Positions 8,422 to 16,602 are shown, counted from the first letter of the stretch. The stretch: DNA of 22,572 nt from Treponema sp. (GCA_031275535.1 JAISOR010000067.1:1-22572), one strand, 5' to 3'. Notes: generated by a model from the sequence alone, not told the origin. A program made the numbers and translations.

Positions 8422-9585
8422 TTACGCACCCAGGTCCACCTTCTTCAGGCGTTCCTTATCCATCTTGTATACATGGGCCAGCACATCGGCGATGATCGCA
8501 TAGTAGGCCTCGGGGATAATATCCCCCACTTCGGTTTCCGCAAAGAGGGCCCGGGCCAGGGGCCGGTTCTCCACCAGGGGCACTCCGTTTTCACCGGCAA
8601 TCCGGCGGATCCGAAAGGCCGCCTCGTCGGCGCCCTTGGCGGTCACCATGGGGGCGGGCATGGTTCCGCTGTTCCATTCCAGGGCCACCGCAAAGTGGGT
8701 CGGGTTGGTGATGACCACATCGGCCTTGGCCACGTTGACCGCCATATTCCGGGTCAAAAGCTCCCGCATCCGCTGGCGGAGCCGGTTCCGGATCAGGGGA
8801 TCCCCCTCGTACATCTTCCGCTCTTCCTTCACTTCCTGCCTGCTCATTTTGAGGGATTCCCGGTACTGCCAGCGCTGGAACATAAAGTCCGGGATGGAAA
8901 GGAGGAGCAGCAACAGGGCCGAAATGATAAGCATCCGTATCGCCAGGCCCGCCACCGTGGTGATCCCGGTCCAGAGGCTTGCGGTCTGGAGGTTTGCCAG
9001 TTCCTGTATCCGGGTCCGGATCAGGAAAAAGGCCACCCCCCCGATAATCCCCATTTTGAGGATGGACTTGGCAAAATTAAAGAGCCCCTCCATGGAAAAG
9101 AGGGTCCGCTGAAAATAACGGCCGAACTGGGGAATGATCTTGGAAAAATTGGGCACCAGGGGTTTGGTGGTAAAGAGAAAACCGGTCTGCGCCACATTGG
9201 CAAATATGGCCGCCGCCATGGACACCAAAACGATGGGCAGGACCAGCCGTAAAAAATAGCGGAAGAAGGCCGCGGCCACGATCCCATCCTTAACGGGATC
9301 CAATTCGACCGCCCGGAGGAAGAAGAAACGCACCATCTCCACACAGGTCCTTAGCATAGAGGGGGCAAGGAACAGGATGGCCAGGGCGGGGAGGAGCAGC
9401 ACCAGGGCGCCGATAAGTTCCTGGCTCTTGGCAACCCGGCCTTCCTCCCGGGCCCGGCGGATCTTATATTCCGAAGGCTCCTCGGTACGGCCCTCGTCCT
9501 CCGCGGCAAACCACTGGAGATCAATGGCCGCAGCCAGGGCCAGGGCGGAGCGGGCTTCCTCCCAATCCCCTTCTTTCCGCCTCAT
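8422..9585 (-). CDS. flhB: flagellar export switch protein FlhB
   Basis: FlhB switches export specificity from hook to filament substrates by self-cleavage. The 387-residue protein has T-E-E-P-S-E-Y-K-I-R-R-A-R-E-E-G-R-V-A-K-S at 34-54 (family start motif), about four membrane segments between 57 and 233, and the cleavage motif N-P-T-H at 294-297, cut between Asn and Pro. The first 33 residues, including I-D-L-Q-W-F-A-A-E-D at 21-30, extend beyond the enterobacterial N-terminus. The start is supported by GGAGG 6 nt upstream and by a 4-nt ATGA overlap with the fliR stop. Partners are FlhA and the FliPQR gate; FliK, which triggers the switch, is encoded at the start of the operon. Confidence 0.98.
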   Translation of the reverse strand: MRRKEGDWEEARSALALAAAIDLQWFAAEDEGRTEEPSEYKIRRAREEGRVAKSQELIGALVLLLPALAILFLAPSMLRTCVEMVRFFFLRAVELDPVKDGIVAAAFFRYFLRLVLPIVLVSMAAAIFANVAQTGFLFTTKPLVPNFSKIIPQFGRYFQRTLFSMEGLFNFAKSILKMGIIGGVAFFLIRTRIQELANLQTASLWTGITTVAGLAIRMLIISALLLLLLSIPDFMFQRWQYRESLKMSRQEVKEERKMYEGDPLIRNRLRQRMRELLTRNMAVNVAKADVVITNPTHFAVALEWNSGTMPAPMVTAKGADEAAFRIRRIAGENGVPLVENRPLARALFAETEVGDIIPEAYYAIIADVLAHVYKMDKERLKKVDLGA

Positions 9586-10382
9586 GACCCGCCTCCTATG
9601 CCGGGGCCTATCCGTATAAAGAGCCCCTCCATGGCTTGAAATCCCGACTCCACCACCCGGCTAAAGGCCTCCACCATAAAGGGCATGGTATAAAAGATAA
9701 GGAGAAAGGCCACGGTTATGGAAATGGGGAAGCCCTCGGTCAGGATATTGATCTGGGGGGCGGCCTTGGAGATGAGCCCCGTGGCCAGGGAAGTCAAGAA
9801 CAGGGTCCCCAGGATGGGCATGGACATGATAATGGCGTCCACGAAGAGCCGGGAAAGCCCCGAAAGGAGCATGGTCAGAACCGCCTCCCTGCCCTGGACC
9901 AGGGATACCATGGTAATGGATTGCAGGGACCGCCAGAATCCGCCGAGAAAAAGCTGCCGGAATCCCCCAATAGAAAGAAAAACCAGCATGGCCACCAGGT
10001 TAAGGTACTGGCCCATAAGGGGATTTTCCACCTGGGACAGGGGATCAAAGGTTTCCGACGCGCCGAAACCCATTTGGAGGGAAAAAAACTGCCCCGCGGT
10101 GGAAAAGGCCGCAAAAATAATGGTAAGGAAAAAACCTATGATAATGCCGATAAGGGCCTCCCCTATGACCATAAAAAGAAAACTGAGCCCAAAGAGCTGC
10201 AGATCCGCGCCCATGCCCGAAGCGGCGGGGAAAGCGGCAAAGGCTGCAAAACCCGCCAGGGCAATCTTTGCAGCCTGGGGAATCGTATCGGAAGAAAGCA
10301 GGGGGGCCACCTCAATCATGGCCAGGGCCCGGGCGGCAATTAAGAGAAAAACCGGAGCCGCGGAGATAATCTCGTCAATCAC
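9582..10382 (-). CDS. fliR: flagellar export gate protein FliR
   Basis: FliR is an integral membrane part of the FliPQR export-gate complex; 266 residues fits. It is hydrophobic throughout, with about five or six membrane segments, and shows family landmarks A-R-A-L-A-M-I-E-V-A-P-L-L (17-29), a central G-F-F-L-T-I-I-F-A-A-F-S-T-A-G-Q-F with M-G-F-G, and the C-terminal I-S-I-T-V-A-F-L-L segment. It starts with GTG at 10382, preceded by a GGGGGA site at 7 nt; the only nearby ATG is out of frame. It lies 22 nt after fliQ, and its stop overlaps the flhB start by 4 nt. Confidence 0.96.
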   Translation of the reverse strand: MIDEIISAAPVFLLIAARALAMIEVAPLLSSDTIPQAAKIALAGFAAFAAFPAASGMGADLQLFGLSFLFMVIGEALIGIIIGFFLTIIFAAFSTAGQFFSLQMGFGASETFDPLSQVENPLMGQYLNLVAMLVFLSIGGFRQLFLGGFWRSLQSITMVSLVQGREAVLTMLLSGLSRLFVDAIIMSMPILGTLFLTSLATGLISKAAPQINILTEGFPISITVAFLLIFYTMPFMVEAFSRVVESGFQAMEGLFIRIGPGIGGGS

Positions 10383-10404
10383 TGAAGATCCCCCATTTTG
10401 CCCC

Positions 10405-10674
10405 CTACCTTGCCATGGCCGGAATCATCCGGAAAAGCGCCACCGTATAATCCCCCAGGGAGCTAAACATCCATCCCCCCAGGAAGCCCAGGACCAGGAG
10501 AATAACAATAACCTTGGGAACAAAGGTCAGGGTCTGTTCCTGAATGGACGTGGTGGCCTGGAGTATGGCTACCACAAGCCCCACGATGAGGGCCGAAAAA
10601 AGCAAGGGGGCCGCCAAAAACAGCACCTCCTGAATCCCCCCCCGCAGAAGGGTGGTAATCTCTCCGATACTCAT
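10405..10674 (-). CDS. fliQ: flagellar export gate protein FliQ
   Basis: FliQ is the small two-helix membrane protein of the FliPQR gate; 89 residues is exactly typical. Two long hydrophobic helices (about residues 15-42 and 53-73) flank the conserved turn L-Q-A-T-T-S-I-Q-E-Q-T-L-T-F-V-P-K, the family signature. The ATG at 10674 has GGAGG 7 nt upstream; another ATG at 10678 is out of frame. It sits 13 nt after fliP and 22 nt before fliR. Confidence 0.97.
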   Translation of the reverse strand: MSIGEITTLLRGGIQEVLFLAAPLLFSALIVGLVVAILQATTSIQEQTLTFVPKVIVILLVLGFLGGWMFSSLGDYTVALFRMIPAMAR

Positions 10675-10687
10675 ACATTATCCTCCC

Positions 10688-11509
10688 CTATACAAAGGAA
10701 CGGACAAGCTGGTCCGTCAAAAGCCCCCACCCGTCCACGAGAATAAACAGGATGAGTTTAAAGGGCATGGAGATCATCACCGGCGGCAGCATGATCATGC
10801 CCATGGACATAAGGGCGCTGGCCACCACCATATCGATAACAATAAAGGGAATATACAATAAAATGCCTATTTTAAAGGCCACGGTGAGCTCGTTTAATAT
10901 AAAGGCCGGGATAAGTACATAGGTGGGAACATCCGCCAGGGTATTGGGCCGGTCCAGACCCCGCATGGCCATAAAAAGCCGGATATTATCAGGCTTTCCC
11001 CGCATCTGGTTATACATAAAGATCCGCAGGGGGCCCTCGGCCTCCCGGTATGACTCTTCCACCGGTAGATTCCCCTCCGCCAGGGGGCGGAAGGAGTTTT
11101 CATACACCGTTTGGAAGGTGGGCCACATGATAAAAAGGGTCAAAAAGAGGGAGATCCCCATGAGGACCTGGTTGGGGGGCACCTGCTGAAGGGAAAGGGC
11201 CCGTTTAATAAAATCCAGGACTATGGAAATTCTGAGGAAACTGGTCATCAGAATAAGAATACTCGGCGCCAGGGAGAGGATGGTGACGAGGAGCAGAAGC
11301 TGGAGGGAAAAGGCCACTTCCTGACCCGATTCGGGGTTCCGGATGGTCAGATCGATAAAGGGAATTACCGGGTCCGCCGGGGCATCGGGGATGGCCATGG
11401 TCCCCGGGGTGGACATATCGGGAAAGGGCAGGGTCTGGGCCGCCGCCGGAACGGGAAGCCAGGGGAGCAGCAGAAGAAAGAGCCCTGCCAGGGCGCGGGG
11501 GGCCCTCAT
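10688..11509 (-). CDS. fliP: flagellar export gate protein FliP
   Basis: FliP forms the pentameric core of the export gate. The 273-residue protein begins with a cleavable signal peptide (hydrophobic L-F-L-L-L-L-P-W-L, then V-P-A-A-A-Q at about 20-25), as is usual for FliP. Family motifs include M-T-S-F-L-R-I-S-I-V-L, the P-P-N-Q-V-L-M-G-I-S-L-F-L-T segment, and P-F-I-V-I-D-M-V-V-A-S near the C-terminus. The Met-rich M-S-M-G-M-I-M-L-P-P stretch corresponds to the loop that gaskets the closed pore in characterised FliP. The ATG overlaps the fliO stop by 4 nt (ATGA). There is no strong Shine-Dalgarno, so coupling is likely. Confidence 0.97.
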   Translation of the reverse strand: MRAPRALAGLFLLLLPWLPVPAAAQTLPFPDMSTPGTMAIPDAPADPVIPFIDLTIRNPESGQEVAFSLQLLLLVTILSLAPSILILMTSFLRISIVLDFIKRALSLQQVPPNQVLMGISLFLTLFIMWPTFQTVYENSFRPLAEGNLPVEESYREAEGPLRIFMYNQMRGKPDNIRLFMAMRGLDRPNTLADVPTYVLIPAFILNELTVAFKIGILLYIPFIVIDMVVASALMSMGMIMLPPVMISMPFKLILFILVDGWGLLTDQLVRSFV

Positions 11510-12144
11510 AGGTCTTTAAGCCTTTCCCGCCGTTTGCGGACATTTTCCGGGCTGGCCCCGGGTTTATCCGGGAGGTTTCCCCCGGAAAGCCGGCGCAGGA
11601 GGGCCCCGAAATCGGGGAACTGCCCCCGGATCGATTCGCTTCGCCGGGAAGCGTCTTCCAGGAGCATGGCGTCCACCGCCTCCTGATCGCTTAGCTCCGC
11701 TATAAGGCAGACCCCGCCCTCACCGGCCCCCACCAGCCAGGCCTTGGACCCCACGGAGATTACATACACAAAGCGATTGGACCCCAGGCCGACCCTGGAG
11801 AGGATCTTAAGGTAGGGGTCCTGCGTATCCCGGGGCCGGAGCAGCCGTTTAAAGAGGAAAACAACCCCATAGATGGCCGCCGCCACCAGGGCAAGGATCG
11901 CCACCATTCTTAAAACAACGGAAAAGCTTGGCCCCTCCGGAACGGCGATAGGTTCCCCCGGCGGCGCCTCCCCCAGGATGATAAGGCTTTCTTCAGAGGG
12001 GCCGGCCTCTTCGGCCCGGCCCTCGGGCAAAGCCCCGGCGGCCTCCGGCGAATCCGGCGTTTGAGCGAATACCATGGCCGGGCGGCCGATTAAAGCGCCG
12101 GCGCTTAACAAAAATGCGGCTAAAAAAACATACAACCGATTCAG
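11506..12144 (-). CDS. fliO: flagellar biosynthesis protein FliO (FliZ type), probable CTG start
   Basis: This is a FliO/FliZ-type membrane protein that helps assemble FliP; identity rests on position before fliP-fliQ-fliR and on architecture. From the CTG at 12144 the protein is 212 residues: a signal-peptide-like start (N-R-L-Y-V-F-L-A-A-F-L-L-S-A-G), an acidic periplasmic segment, one membrane helix (V-V-L-R-M-V-A-I-L-A-L-V-A-A-A-I-Y-G), and a cytoplasmic tail with the family pattern S-R-V-G-L-G-S-N-R-F-V-Y-V-I-S-V-G-S-K-A. Start choice is unusual: no in-frame ATG exists here. A GTG at 12174 and TTGs at 12165 and 12159 lack a ribosome site, whereas GGGAGG lies 7 nt before CTG 12144. The stop overlaps fliP by 4 nt. 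Confidence 0.85.
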   Translation of the reverse strand: MNRLYVFLAAFLLSAGALIGRPAMVFAQTPDSPEAAGALPEGRAEEAGPSEESLIILGEAPPGEPIAVPEGPSFSVVLRMVAILALVAAAIYGVVFLFKRLLRPRDTQDPYLKILSRVGLGSNRFVYVISVGSKAWLVGAGEGGVCLIAELSDQEAVDAMLLEDASRRSESIRGQFPDFGALLRRLSGGNLPDKPGASPENVRKRRERLKDL

Positions 12145-12198
12145 TTTTTCCCCTCCCAAGTACAAACTGACCACTAAAAGCTATTTTTCAGGTCTATT

Positions 12199-13335
12199 CT
12201 ACCCCAATTCATTCATTCTTTCTATAGGGGAAACGATCTCCGTAACCCGGACACCGAAATTTTCATCAATAACCACCACTTCCCCCTTGGCAATAAGCTT
12301 ATGGTTCACCAATATATCCACCGGTTCACCCGCCAGTTTGTCCAATTCGATGATAGTCCCCTCTCCCATGCCCAAAATTTCCTTGATGAGCTTCCGGGTA
12401 CGGCCCAGTTCGACGGTCATTTCCATGTATACGTCCATGATAAGACCGATATTTCCCTGTTCCTGGGCGGTCGCCTGGGGCATCAGGCTGGGGAATTGCA
12501 CGGACTGGACGTTGGTCTGCCCCATACCGGGCATGGCCATATTCGGCATTCCGGTAAAACCGCCCATGGCCGGCATGGGGGCGCCCATGGCCGGCATGCC
12601 GCCGCCCATCATCCCCATGCCCATATCCATTCCCATCCCCAGGGCCCCGGGATTTCCCAGGTCGGACCCCGCAGAAGGGGAACCGCCGCTCAAGGCCCGG
12701 GAAATATCGCCGGAAACCCCCGAACCCAGGACCTCCCATATCTGATGGCCCTTTCCGTCCCCCAGATCCAGATGGTATGTGGCGCTGACAAAATCCCCCC
12801 CCGGCAGGGCGGCTGCCGCCTTGGGCACATTGGCCGCCTCCGGGGAAATAGAGGCAATGGACTTATTGCCGGTCTTGTCCGTTAGGGAGGTAATCTGGGT
12901 TCCCACGATCTGGGATACCACTTCTCCAAGAACGGACATGGACATTTCGTCCAGCTCGATGTTTTCCTCTTTATTCATCAGGCTGGCGATACTCTTGGCC
13001 GTATCCTCGGAAAAGATGAACAGATGCTCCCCGGGGAAACCGGAACTAAAATCGGCCTTAACCACCGTAACCATATCGGGAAGCTGGCGGAGAAAGGATT
13101 CCCGGTTGGCGGAACTCACCTGGGGCCCCCGGACGGCGACCTCGGAACCGGTCATCATGGAAAGATTGGAGGATTGGGCCTCTACGGTGGTGGAAAGAAA
13201 ATTCTGCAGGGCCCTATAGTCATCATCGGAGCCGGAGGAGGACGCCGAAGCCGGCGAGGGCCCCCCCATGCCGGAGGAATCTACACCCGCCAACAGTGCA
13301 TCAATTTCATCCTGCGAAAGAGCGCCATCGCTCAT
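12199..13335 (-). CDS. fliY: flagellar motor switch protein FliY (FliN C-terminal domain)
   Basis: This C-ring switch protein has 378 residues, much longer than short FliN and typical of FliY. Residues 6-16 (L-S-Q-D-E-I-D-A-L-L-A) form an EIDALL-type CheY-P-binding helix. Residues about 38-215 are a CheC-like domain. Residues 234-271 are a linker with 14 Met among Gly, Pro and Ala. Residues about 295-376 are the FliN/SpoA domain (V-Y-M-E-M-T-V-E-L-G-R-T, then G-E-P-V-D-I-L-V-N, and F-G-V-R-V-T-E-I). In the CheC-like part the usual Glu-x-x-Asn has Glu138 but Ser141 in place of Asn, so phosphatase activity is doubtful. The ATG overlaps the fliM stop (4 nt) and has GGAGGAG upstream. Confidence 0.95.
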   Translation of the reverse strand: MSDGALSQDEIDALLAGVDSSGMGGPSPASASSSGSDDDYRALQNFLSTTVEAQSSNLSMMTGSEVAVRGPQVSSANRESFLRQLPDMVTVVKADFSSGFPGEHLFIFSEDTAKSIASLMNKEENIELDEMSMSVLGEVVSQIVGTQITSLTDKTGNKSIASISPEAANVPKAAAALPGGDFVSATYHLDLGDGKGHQIWEVLGSGVSGDISRALSGGSPSAGSDLGNPGALGMGMDMGMGMMGGGMPAMGAPMPAMGGFTGMPNMAMPGMGQTNVQSVQFPSLMPQATAQEQGNIGLIMDVYMEMTVELGRTRKLIKEILGMGEGTIIELDKLAGEPVDILVNHKLIAKGEVVVIDENFGVRVTEIVSPIERMNELG

Positions 13336-14363
13336 AATGTCTCCTCCCCTTCAGCCGTAAGTTCTTCAAATTCTTCCTGTTCAAGCTCCGCCATTTTCTT
13401 CACAATCTGTACCGCCATTTTCTTCCCAATTACCCCGGGACGGCAGAGAAATTTCTTCTTACTGCCGATGTTAAGGGAAAAGGGATCCCCCACCCGGACA
13501 TTGTAGAGCCTTACCACATCCCCAATCCGCAAAGAAAGCACATCCCTTACGGGGACCTGGATCTTTCCAATTTCGGCTACTACATTAACATCGACGGTTG
13601 CGAGCTTATCCTTGAGTATATTGAGATTTTCCGTCGTAGTCCCCCGGCGGACCGAAGAATACCAGAACTGGGCGGAAAGCTTACCGATAATAGGCTCGAT
13701 GGTCAGATAGGGGATACAGAAGTTCATCATCCCCTCCACATCCCCCACCTTGGTTTCCAGGGTTACCAGGACCACCATTTCCGTGGGGGGCACGATCTGG
13801 GCAAACTGGGGATTGGTATCGATCTGGCCCAAACGGGGACGCAGGTCGATTACCTGGGCCCAGGCTTCCCGCATATTTCCCAGGATACGGACAATGATCC
13901 CCTCCATGACCGATGTTTCAATATCCGTCAATTCATGCTGGGCCTTGGTCCCCTCCCCCGTACCGCCAAAGAGGCGGTCAATAATGGAAAAGGTTATCGC
14001 GGGATCAATTTCCAGGATGGCGTTTCCCTTGAGGGGGTCCATGTTGATGATCGCCAGGGTGGTGGGGGTGGGTATCGAACGGATAAATTCCTCATAGGTA
14101 AGCTGATCCACCGACGCCACATGGACGTGGACCATGCTGCGGAGGTTGGCGGAAAGGGCGGTGGTGGTTAAGCGGGCAAAGGTCTCGTGCATGATCGACA
14201 CGGTCCGGATCTGTTCCTTGGAAAATTTATCGGGCCGCTTAAAATCATAGATCTTTATCTTCCGCGTATCCGCCGCGGGCCTAAAATCCTCGGGCTCCGT
14301 ATCTCCGGCGTTTATGGCGGTGAGTAGTTGATCAATTTCTTCCTGGGACAGAACTTCTGTCAT
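13332..14363 (-). CDS. fliM: flagellar motor switch protein FliM
   Basis: FliM is the C-ring protein that binds phosphorylated CheY and links FliG to FliY; 343 residues fits. The N-terminal L-S-Q-E-E-I-D-Q-L-L (5-14) is the CheY-P-binding motif, the middle CheC-like domain includes F-G-G-T-G (132-136), the GGXG motif that contacts FliG, and a C-terminal SpoA domain lies at about 250-325 (I-Q-V-P-V-R-D-V-L-S-L-R-I-G-D-V). The very C-terminus is acidic (E-L-E-Q-E-E-F-E-E). The start at 14363 has an AAGGGG site about 10 nt upstream. It follows fliL after a 78-nt spacer and overlaps fliY by 4 nt. Confidence 0.98.
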   Translation of the reverse strand: MTEVLSQEEIDQLLTAINAGDTEPEDFRPAADTRKIKIYDFKRPDKFSKEQIRTVSIMHETFARLTTTALSANLRSMVHVHVASVDQLTYEEFIRSIPTPTTLAIINMDPLKGNAILEIDPAITFSIIDRLFGGTGEGTKAQHELTDIETSVMEGIIVRILGNMREAWAQVIDLRPRLGQIDTNPQFAQIVPPTEMVVLVTLETKVGDVEGMMNFCIPYLTIEPIIGKLSAQFWYSSVRRGTTTENLNILKDKLATVDVNVVAEIGKIQVPVRDVLSLRIGDVVRLYNVRVGDPFSLNIGSKKKFLCRPGVIGKKMAVQIVKKMAELEQEEFEELTAEGEETL

Positions 14364-14441
14364 CAGCTAAAAACCCCTTATCCAAGATAGTATGGAGGGC
14401 CAAAGGTTAAAACCCCCGGAGGCCGCCCCGAATGGTTTCCG

Positions 14442-14996
14442 TCACATCTCCATCACGTCCAACTGGTTAAACAAAATTATCCTGGCCTTTGAAGAATCCA
14501 GCACCCGGGTGTTCAGGGCCTCAATAATCTCCTGTTTCAACCGGGCCTCGTTCTCGGACTCCAATTCCGCCGAGTATTTGGTACTGAAAAAATTCCGCAC
14601 AAAATCCCTTAATTCATAGAGACGGCTGGTAAACTCGGTCTGGGCGTTCCGGTCATTCATATCATACCCGATAACCATATCTACTACCACCGAATAGGGG
14701 GTGGGGTCCTTGGTACGGGTTCTGACAATGCCGATTGAAGTAAACATGGAGTATTCCGGCCGTTTTCCCACATAGGGGGAGGTATCCGACACAACCGTCT
14801 GGGACTGGCCGCCCTTGTTGAGGATATTAACGACTATTACCACCACGGTTACGATGAAGATTACAGCCCCCAGCCCTATGGCCACAAATTTAAGCAAATT
14901 GGGCAGCAACGCAGCTAAACCGGAAGTCTTTTTAGAGGAGCTTTCTATTCCCGAGGAATCACCATCGCCAAGATCAAGCTCGTCATTATCTGACAT
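14442..14996 (-). CDS. fliL: flagellar stator-associated protein FliL
   Basis: FliL is a single-pass inner-membrane protein that encircles and stabilises the MotAB stator. The 184 residues comprise an acidic cytoplasmic head (D-N-D-E-L-D-L-G-D-G-D), one membrane helix at about 34-59 rich in Val and Ile, and a periplasmic domain with the family-typical segment ending A-R-I-I-L-F-N-Q-L. The ATG at 14996 is preceded by GGAGG at 9 nt. Identity is supported by position directly after motA-motB and before fliM. The 83-nt spacer upstream contains a candidate internal promoter. Confidence 0.93.
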   Translation of the reverse strand: MSDNDELDLGDGDSSGIESSSKKTSGLAALLPNLLKFVAIGLGAVIFIVTVVVIVVNILNKGGQSQTVVSDTSPYVGKRPEYSMFTSIGIVRTRTKDPTPYSVVVDMVIGYDMNDRNAQTEFTSRLYELRDFVRNFFSTKYSAELESENEARLKQEIIEALNTRVLDSSKARIILFNQLDVMEM

Positions 14997-15045
14997 GCCC
15001 TGTTACCTCCGCTTCATCAGACCCAGAAGGCCTGTTATTCTTTAT

Positions 15046-15073
15046 AGTATACGAAAATACCATTCTATGCAAA
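15046..15073 (-). promoter_or_regulatory. candidate internal promoter upstream of fliL
   Basis: In the 83-nt motB-fliL spacer the minus strand shows TTTGCA (15073-15068, 4 of 6 to -35), a 16-nt spacer, and TATACT (15051-15046, 5 of 6 to -10). The start would be near 15039, about 43 nt before the fliL ATG. The spacer is AT-rich compared with its surroundings. Confidence 0.45.
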
Positions 15074-15079
15074 CCACTT

Positions 15080-15811
15080 TTACAGATGCCCCTCGTCCAG
15101 GATAATGATATCCACCCGGCGGTTATAGGCCCGGCCTTCGGGGGTATCGTCCCTGCTTATGGGCACCGTATCGGCAAAACCCGCCACCTGGAACCGGTTT
15201 TCTTCCACCCCAATATCGGTAAGATAGTGGAGCACGCTGATGGACCGGGCGGTGGAAAGCTCCCAGTTCGATTCCCAGGGGCCCTCGGGGTCCACCGGGG
15301 TCGAGTCCGTATGGCCCTCGATCCTGAATTTCCGGTCCCCTACCTCCTCGGAGACCAAAAGGGTCCCCAGCCGCAGGAGTATATCCCGGGTTTCTTCTAT
15401 ATTAATCCGGGCGCTGGCGGGGTTAAAAAAGGCGTCCGAGGCAAGGCTGATAACCAGGCCCCGTTCATCGTGGGTAATCCGGACCTTATTGGAGCGGACC
15501 TCGGGGGTAAAGAGGCTTACCGCCCTTCGCAGGGCGGTACCCAGGGAACGCCCCCGGTCCTGGGAGGGCAGGGACATGATGGTATTGCCCAGATCCGCGC
15601 TTTTCCCCGCCGCCAGGGTATTCCCCCCGCTGGAAGCGCCCATGCCGATATTGTTCAGGGAAGAGATCATGGCCGCCAGTTGGGCGGGGTCCACATCGTC
15701 GGGGTTGAAAAGGGCTACAAAGAAACAGAGCATGAGGGTAACCATGTCCGAATAGGTTACAATCCATTCACCTCCGGCGCCGCCGGCGTCGGGTTTCTTT
15801 TTTTTTGCCAT
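15080..15811 (-). CDS. motB: flagellar motor stator protein MotB
   Basis: MotB anchors the stator to peptidoglycan and carries the proton-binding aspartate. The 243 residues include a membrane helix with T-Y-S-D-M-V-T-L-M-L-C-F-F (19-31), where Asp22 matches the essential MotB aspartate, a short plug/linker region, and an OmpA-like domain at about 119-238 with G-H-T-D-S (166-170), N-W-E-L-S-T-A-R-S (182-190) and N-R-R-V-D-I (230-235). Codons 2-5 contain a run of nine A residues, a possible slippage site. It starts 3 nt after the motA stop. Confidence 0.98.
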   Translation of the reverse strand: MAKKKKPDAGGAGGEWIVTYSDMVTLMLCFFVALFNPDDVDPAQLAAMISSLNNIGMGASSGGNTLAAGKSADLGNTIMSLPSQDRGRSLGTALRRAVSLFTPEVRSNKVRITHDERGLVISLASDAFFNPASARINIEETRDILLRLGTLLVSEEVGDRKFRIEGHTDSTPVDPEGPWESNWELSTARSISVLHYLTDIGVEENRFQVAGFADTVPISRDDTPEGRAYNRRVDIIILDEGHL

Positions 15812-15814
15812 ACC

Positions 15815-16597
15815 CTAATCCTTAAGAACTTCCGCTTCCACGGATTTACGATCCAGGGGGTTAAGGTAGGAAAGGAGTTTCATCGCCAGGATCCGGGGAT
15901 TATCCCCCGCCTGGATAGAAAGCACCCCTTCTATCTCCATTTCCTTAACCACCGCTTCCCGGGCGTCGGCGGACTTGAGCTTGCCCCCCAGGGGGATCAT
16001 GAGCAGGTTTGCCATGATGGAACCGTAGAGGGTGGTGATCAGGGCGACGGCCATATTGGGACCCAGGGCGCTTTTGTCTTCCAGGTTCTTCAACATACCG
16101 ATAAGACCGATAACGGTTCCTAACATTCCAAGACCGGGAGCCAGGGTACCCCACATGTTGATCACCGAAATTTTTGCGGCATGCCGTTCCTGGATCTGGT
16201 TCAATTCCGTTTCCATAAGGGCCCTGATAATCTCCGCATCGGTACCGTCAACTACCAGGCGCATCCCCTTCTTCATAAACTCATCGTCCAGATCTTCCAA
16301 CTCCTCTTCCAGGGCCAAAAGGCCCTCCCGGCGGGCCTTTTCCGACATGGACATAAGTTTGGTAATAAGGCCCTTCTCGTTGTAGTTCGGCACCTTAAAG
16401 GCCAGGTTCATGGTCCCAAAGATACCCAGGGCATTGGATATGCTGCTAAAGGTAAAGAGTCCAAAATAGGACCCCAGCACAACGATTAAGACTGAAGGAA
16501 TATCCACAAAGGTTAAAAGGCCGGTTCCTCCGGTAATTATACCCAAGGCCACCATGCTGAAACAGCCCGCTATCCCTATTAGGGTCGATAAATCCAT
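15815..16597 (-). CDS. motA: flagellar motor stator protein MotA
   Basis: MotA surrounds MotB in the stator and transmits torque to FliG. It has about 260 residues and four membrane helices. The cytoplasmic loop carries A-R-R-E-G-L-L-A-L-E-E-E-L, including the conserved Arg and Glu that contact FliG. The last two helices contain L-A-P-G-L-G-M-L-G-T-V-I-G-L and L-Y-G-S-I-M-A-N-L-L-M-I-P, with the two conserved prolines. Start choice: a GTG at 16603 overlaps the flbD stop (TAGTG) but lies only 2 nt from GAGGAG, whereas the in-frame ATG at 16597 is 8 nt away and preferred; the difference is two residues. Confidence 0.97.
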   Translation of the reverse strand: MDLSTLIGIAGCFSMVALGIITGGTGLLTFVDIPSVLIVVLGSYFGLFTFSSISNALGIFGTMNLAFKVPNYNEKGLITKLMSMSEKARREGLLALEEELEDLDDEFMKKGMRLVVDGTDAEIIRALMETELNQIQERHAAKISVINMWGTLAPGLGMLGTVIGLIGMLKNLEDKSALGPNMAVALITTLYGSIMANLLMIPLGGKLKSADAREAVVKEMEIEGVLSIQAGDNPRILAMKLLSYLNPLDRKSVEAEVLKD

Positions 16598-16602
16598 ACT
16601 CA

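Noticed and set aside
7870..9252. 460-codon plus-strand frame opposite flhA and flhB
   Set aside because: It spans two conserved genes on the other strand and their junction; its composition is that of an antisense frame.
15086..16123. 345-codon plus-strand frame opposite motB and motA
   Set aside because: It is antisense to two clearly conserved stator genes, with no ribosome site or domain pattern.
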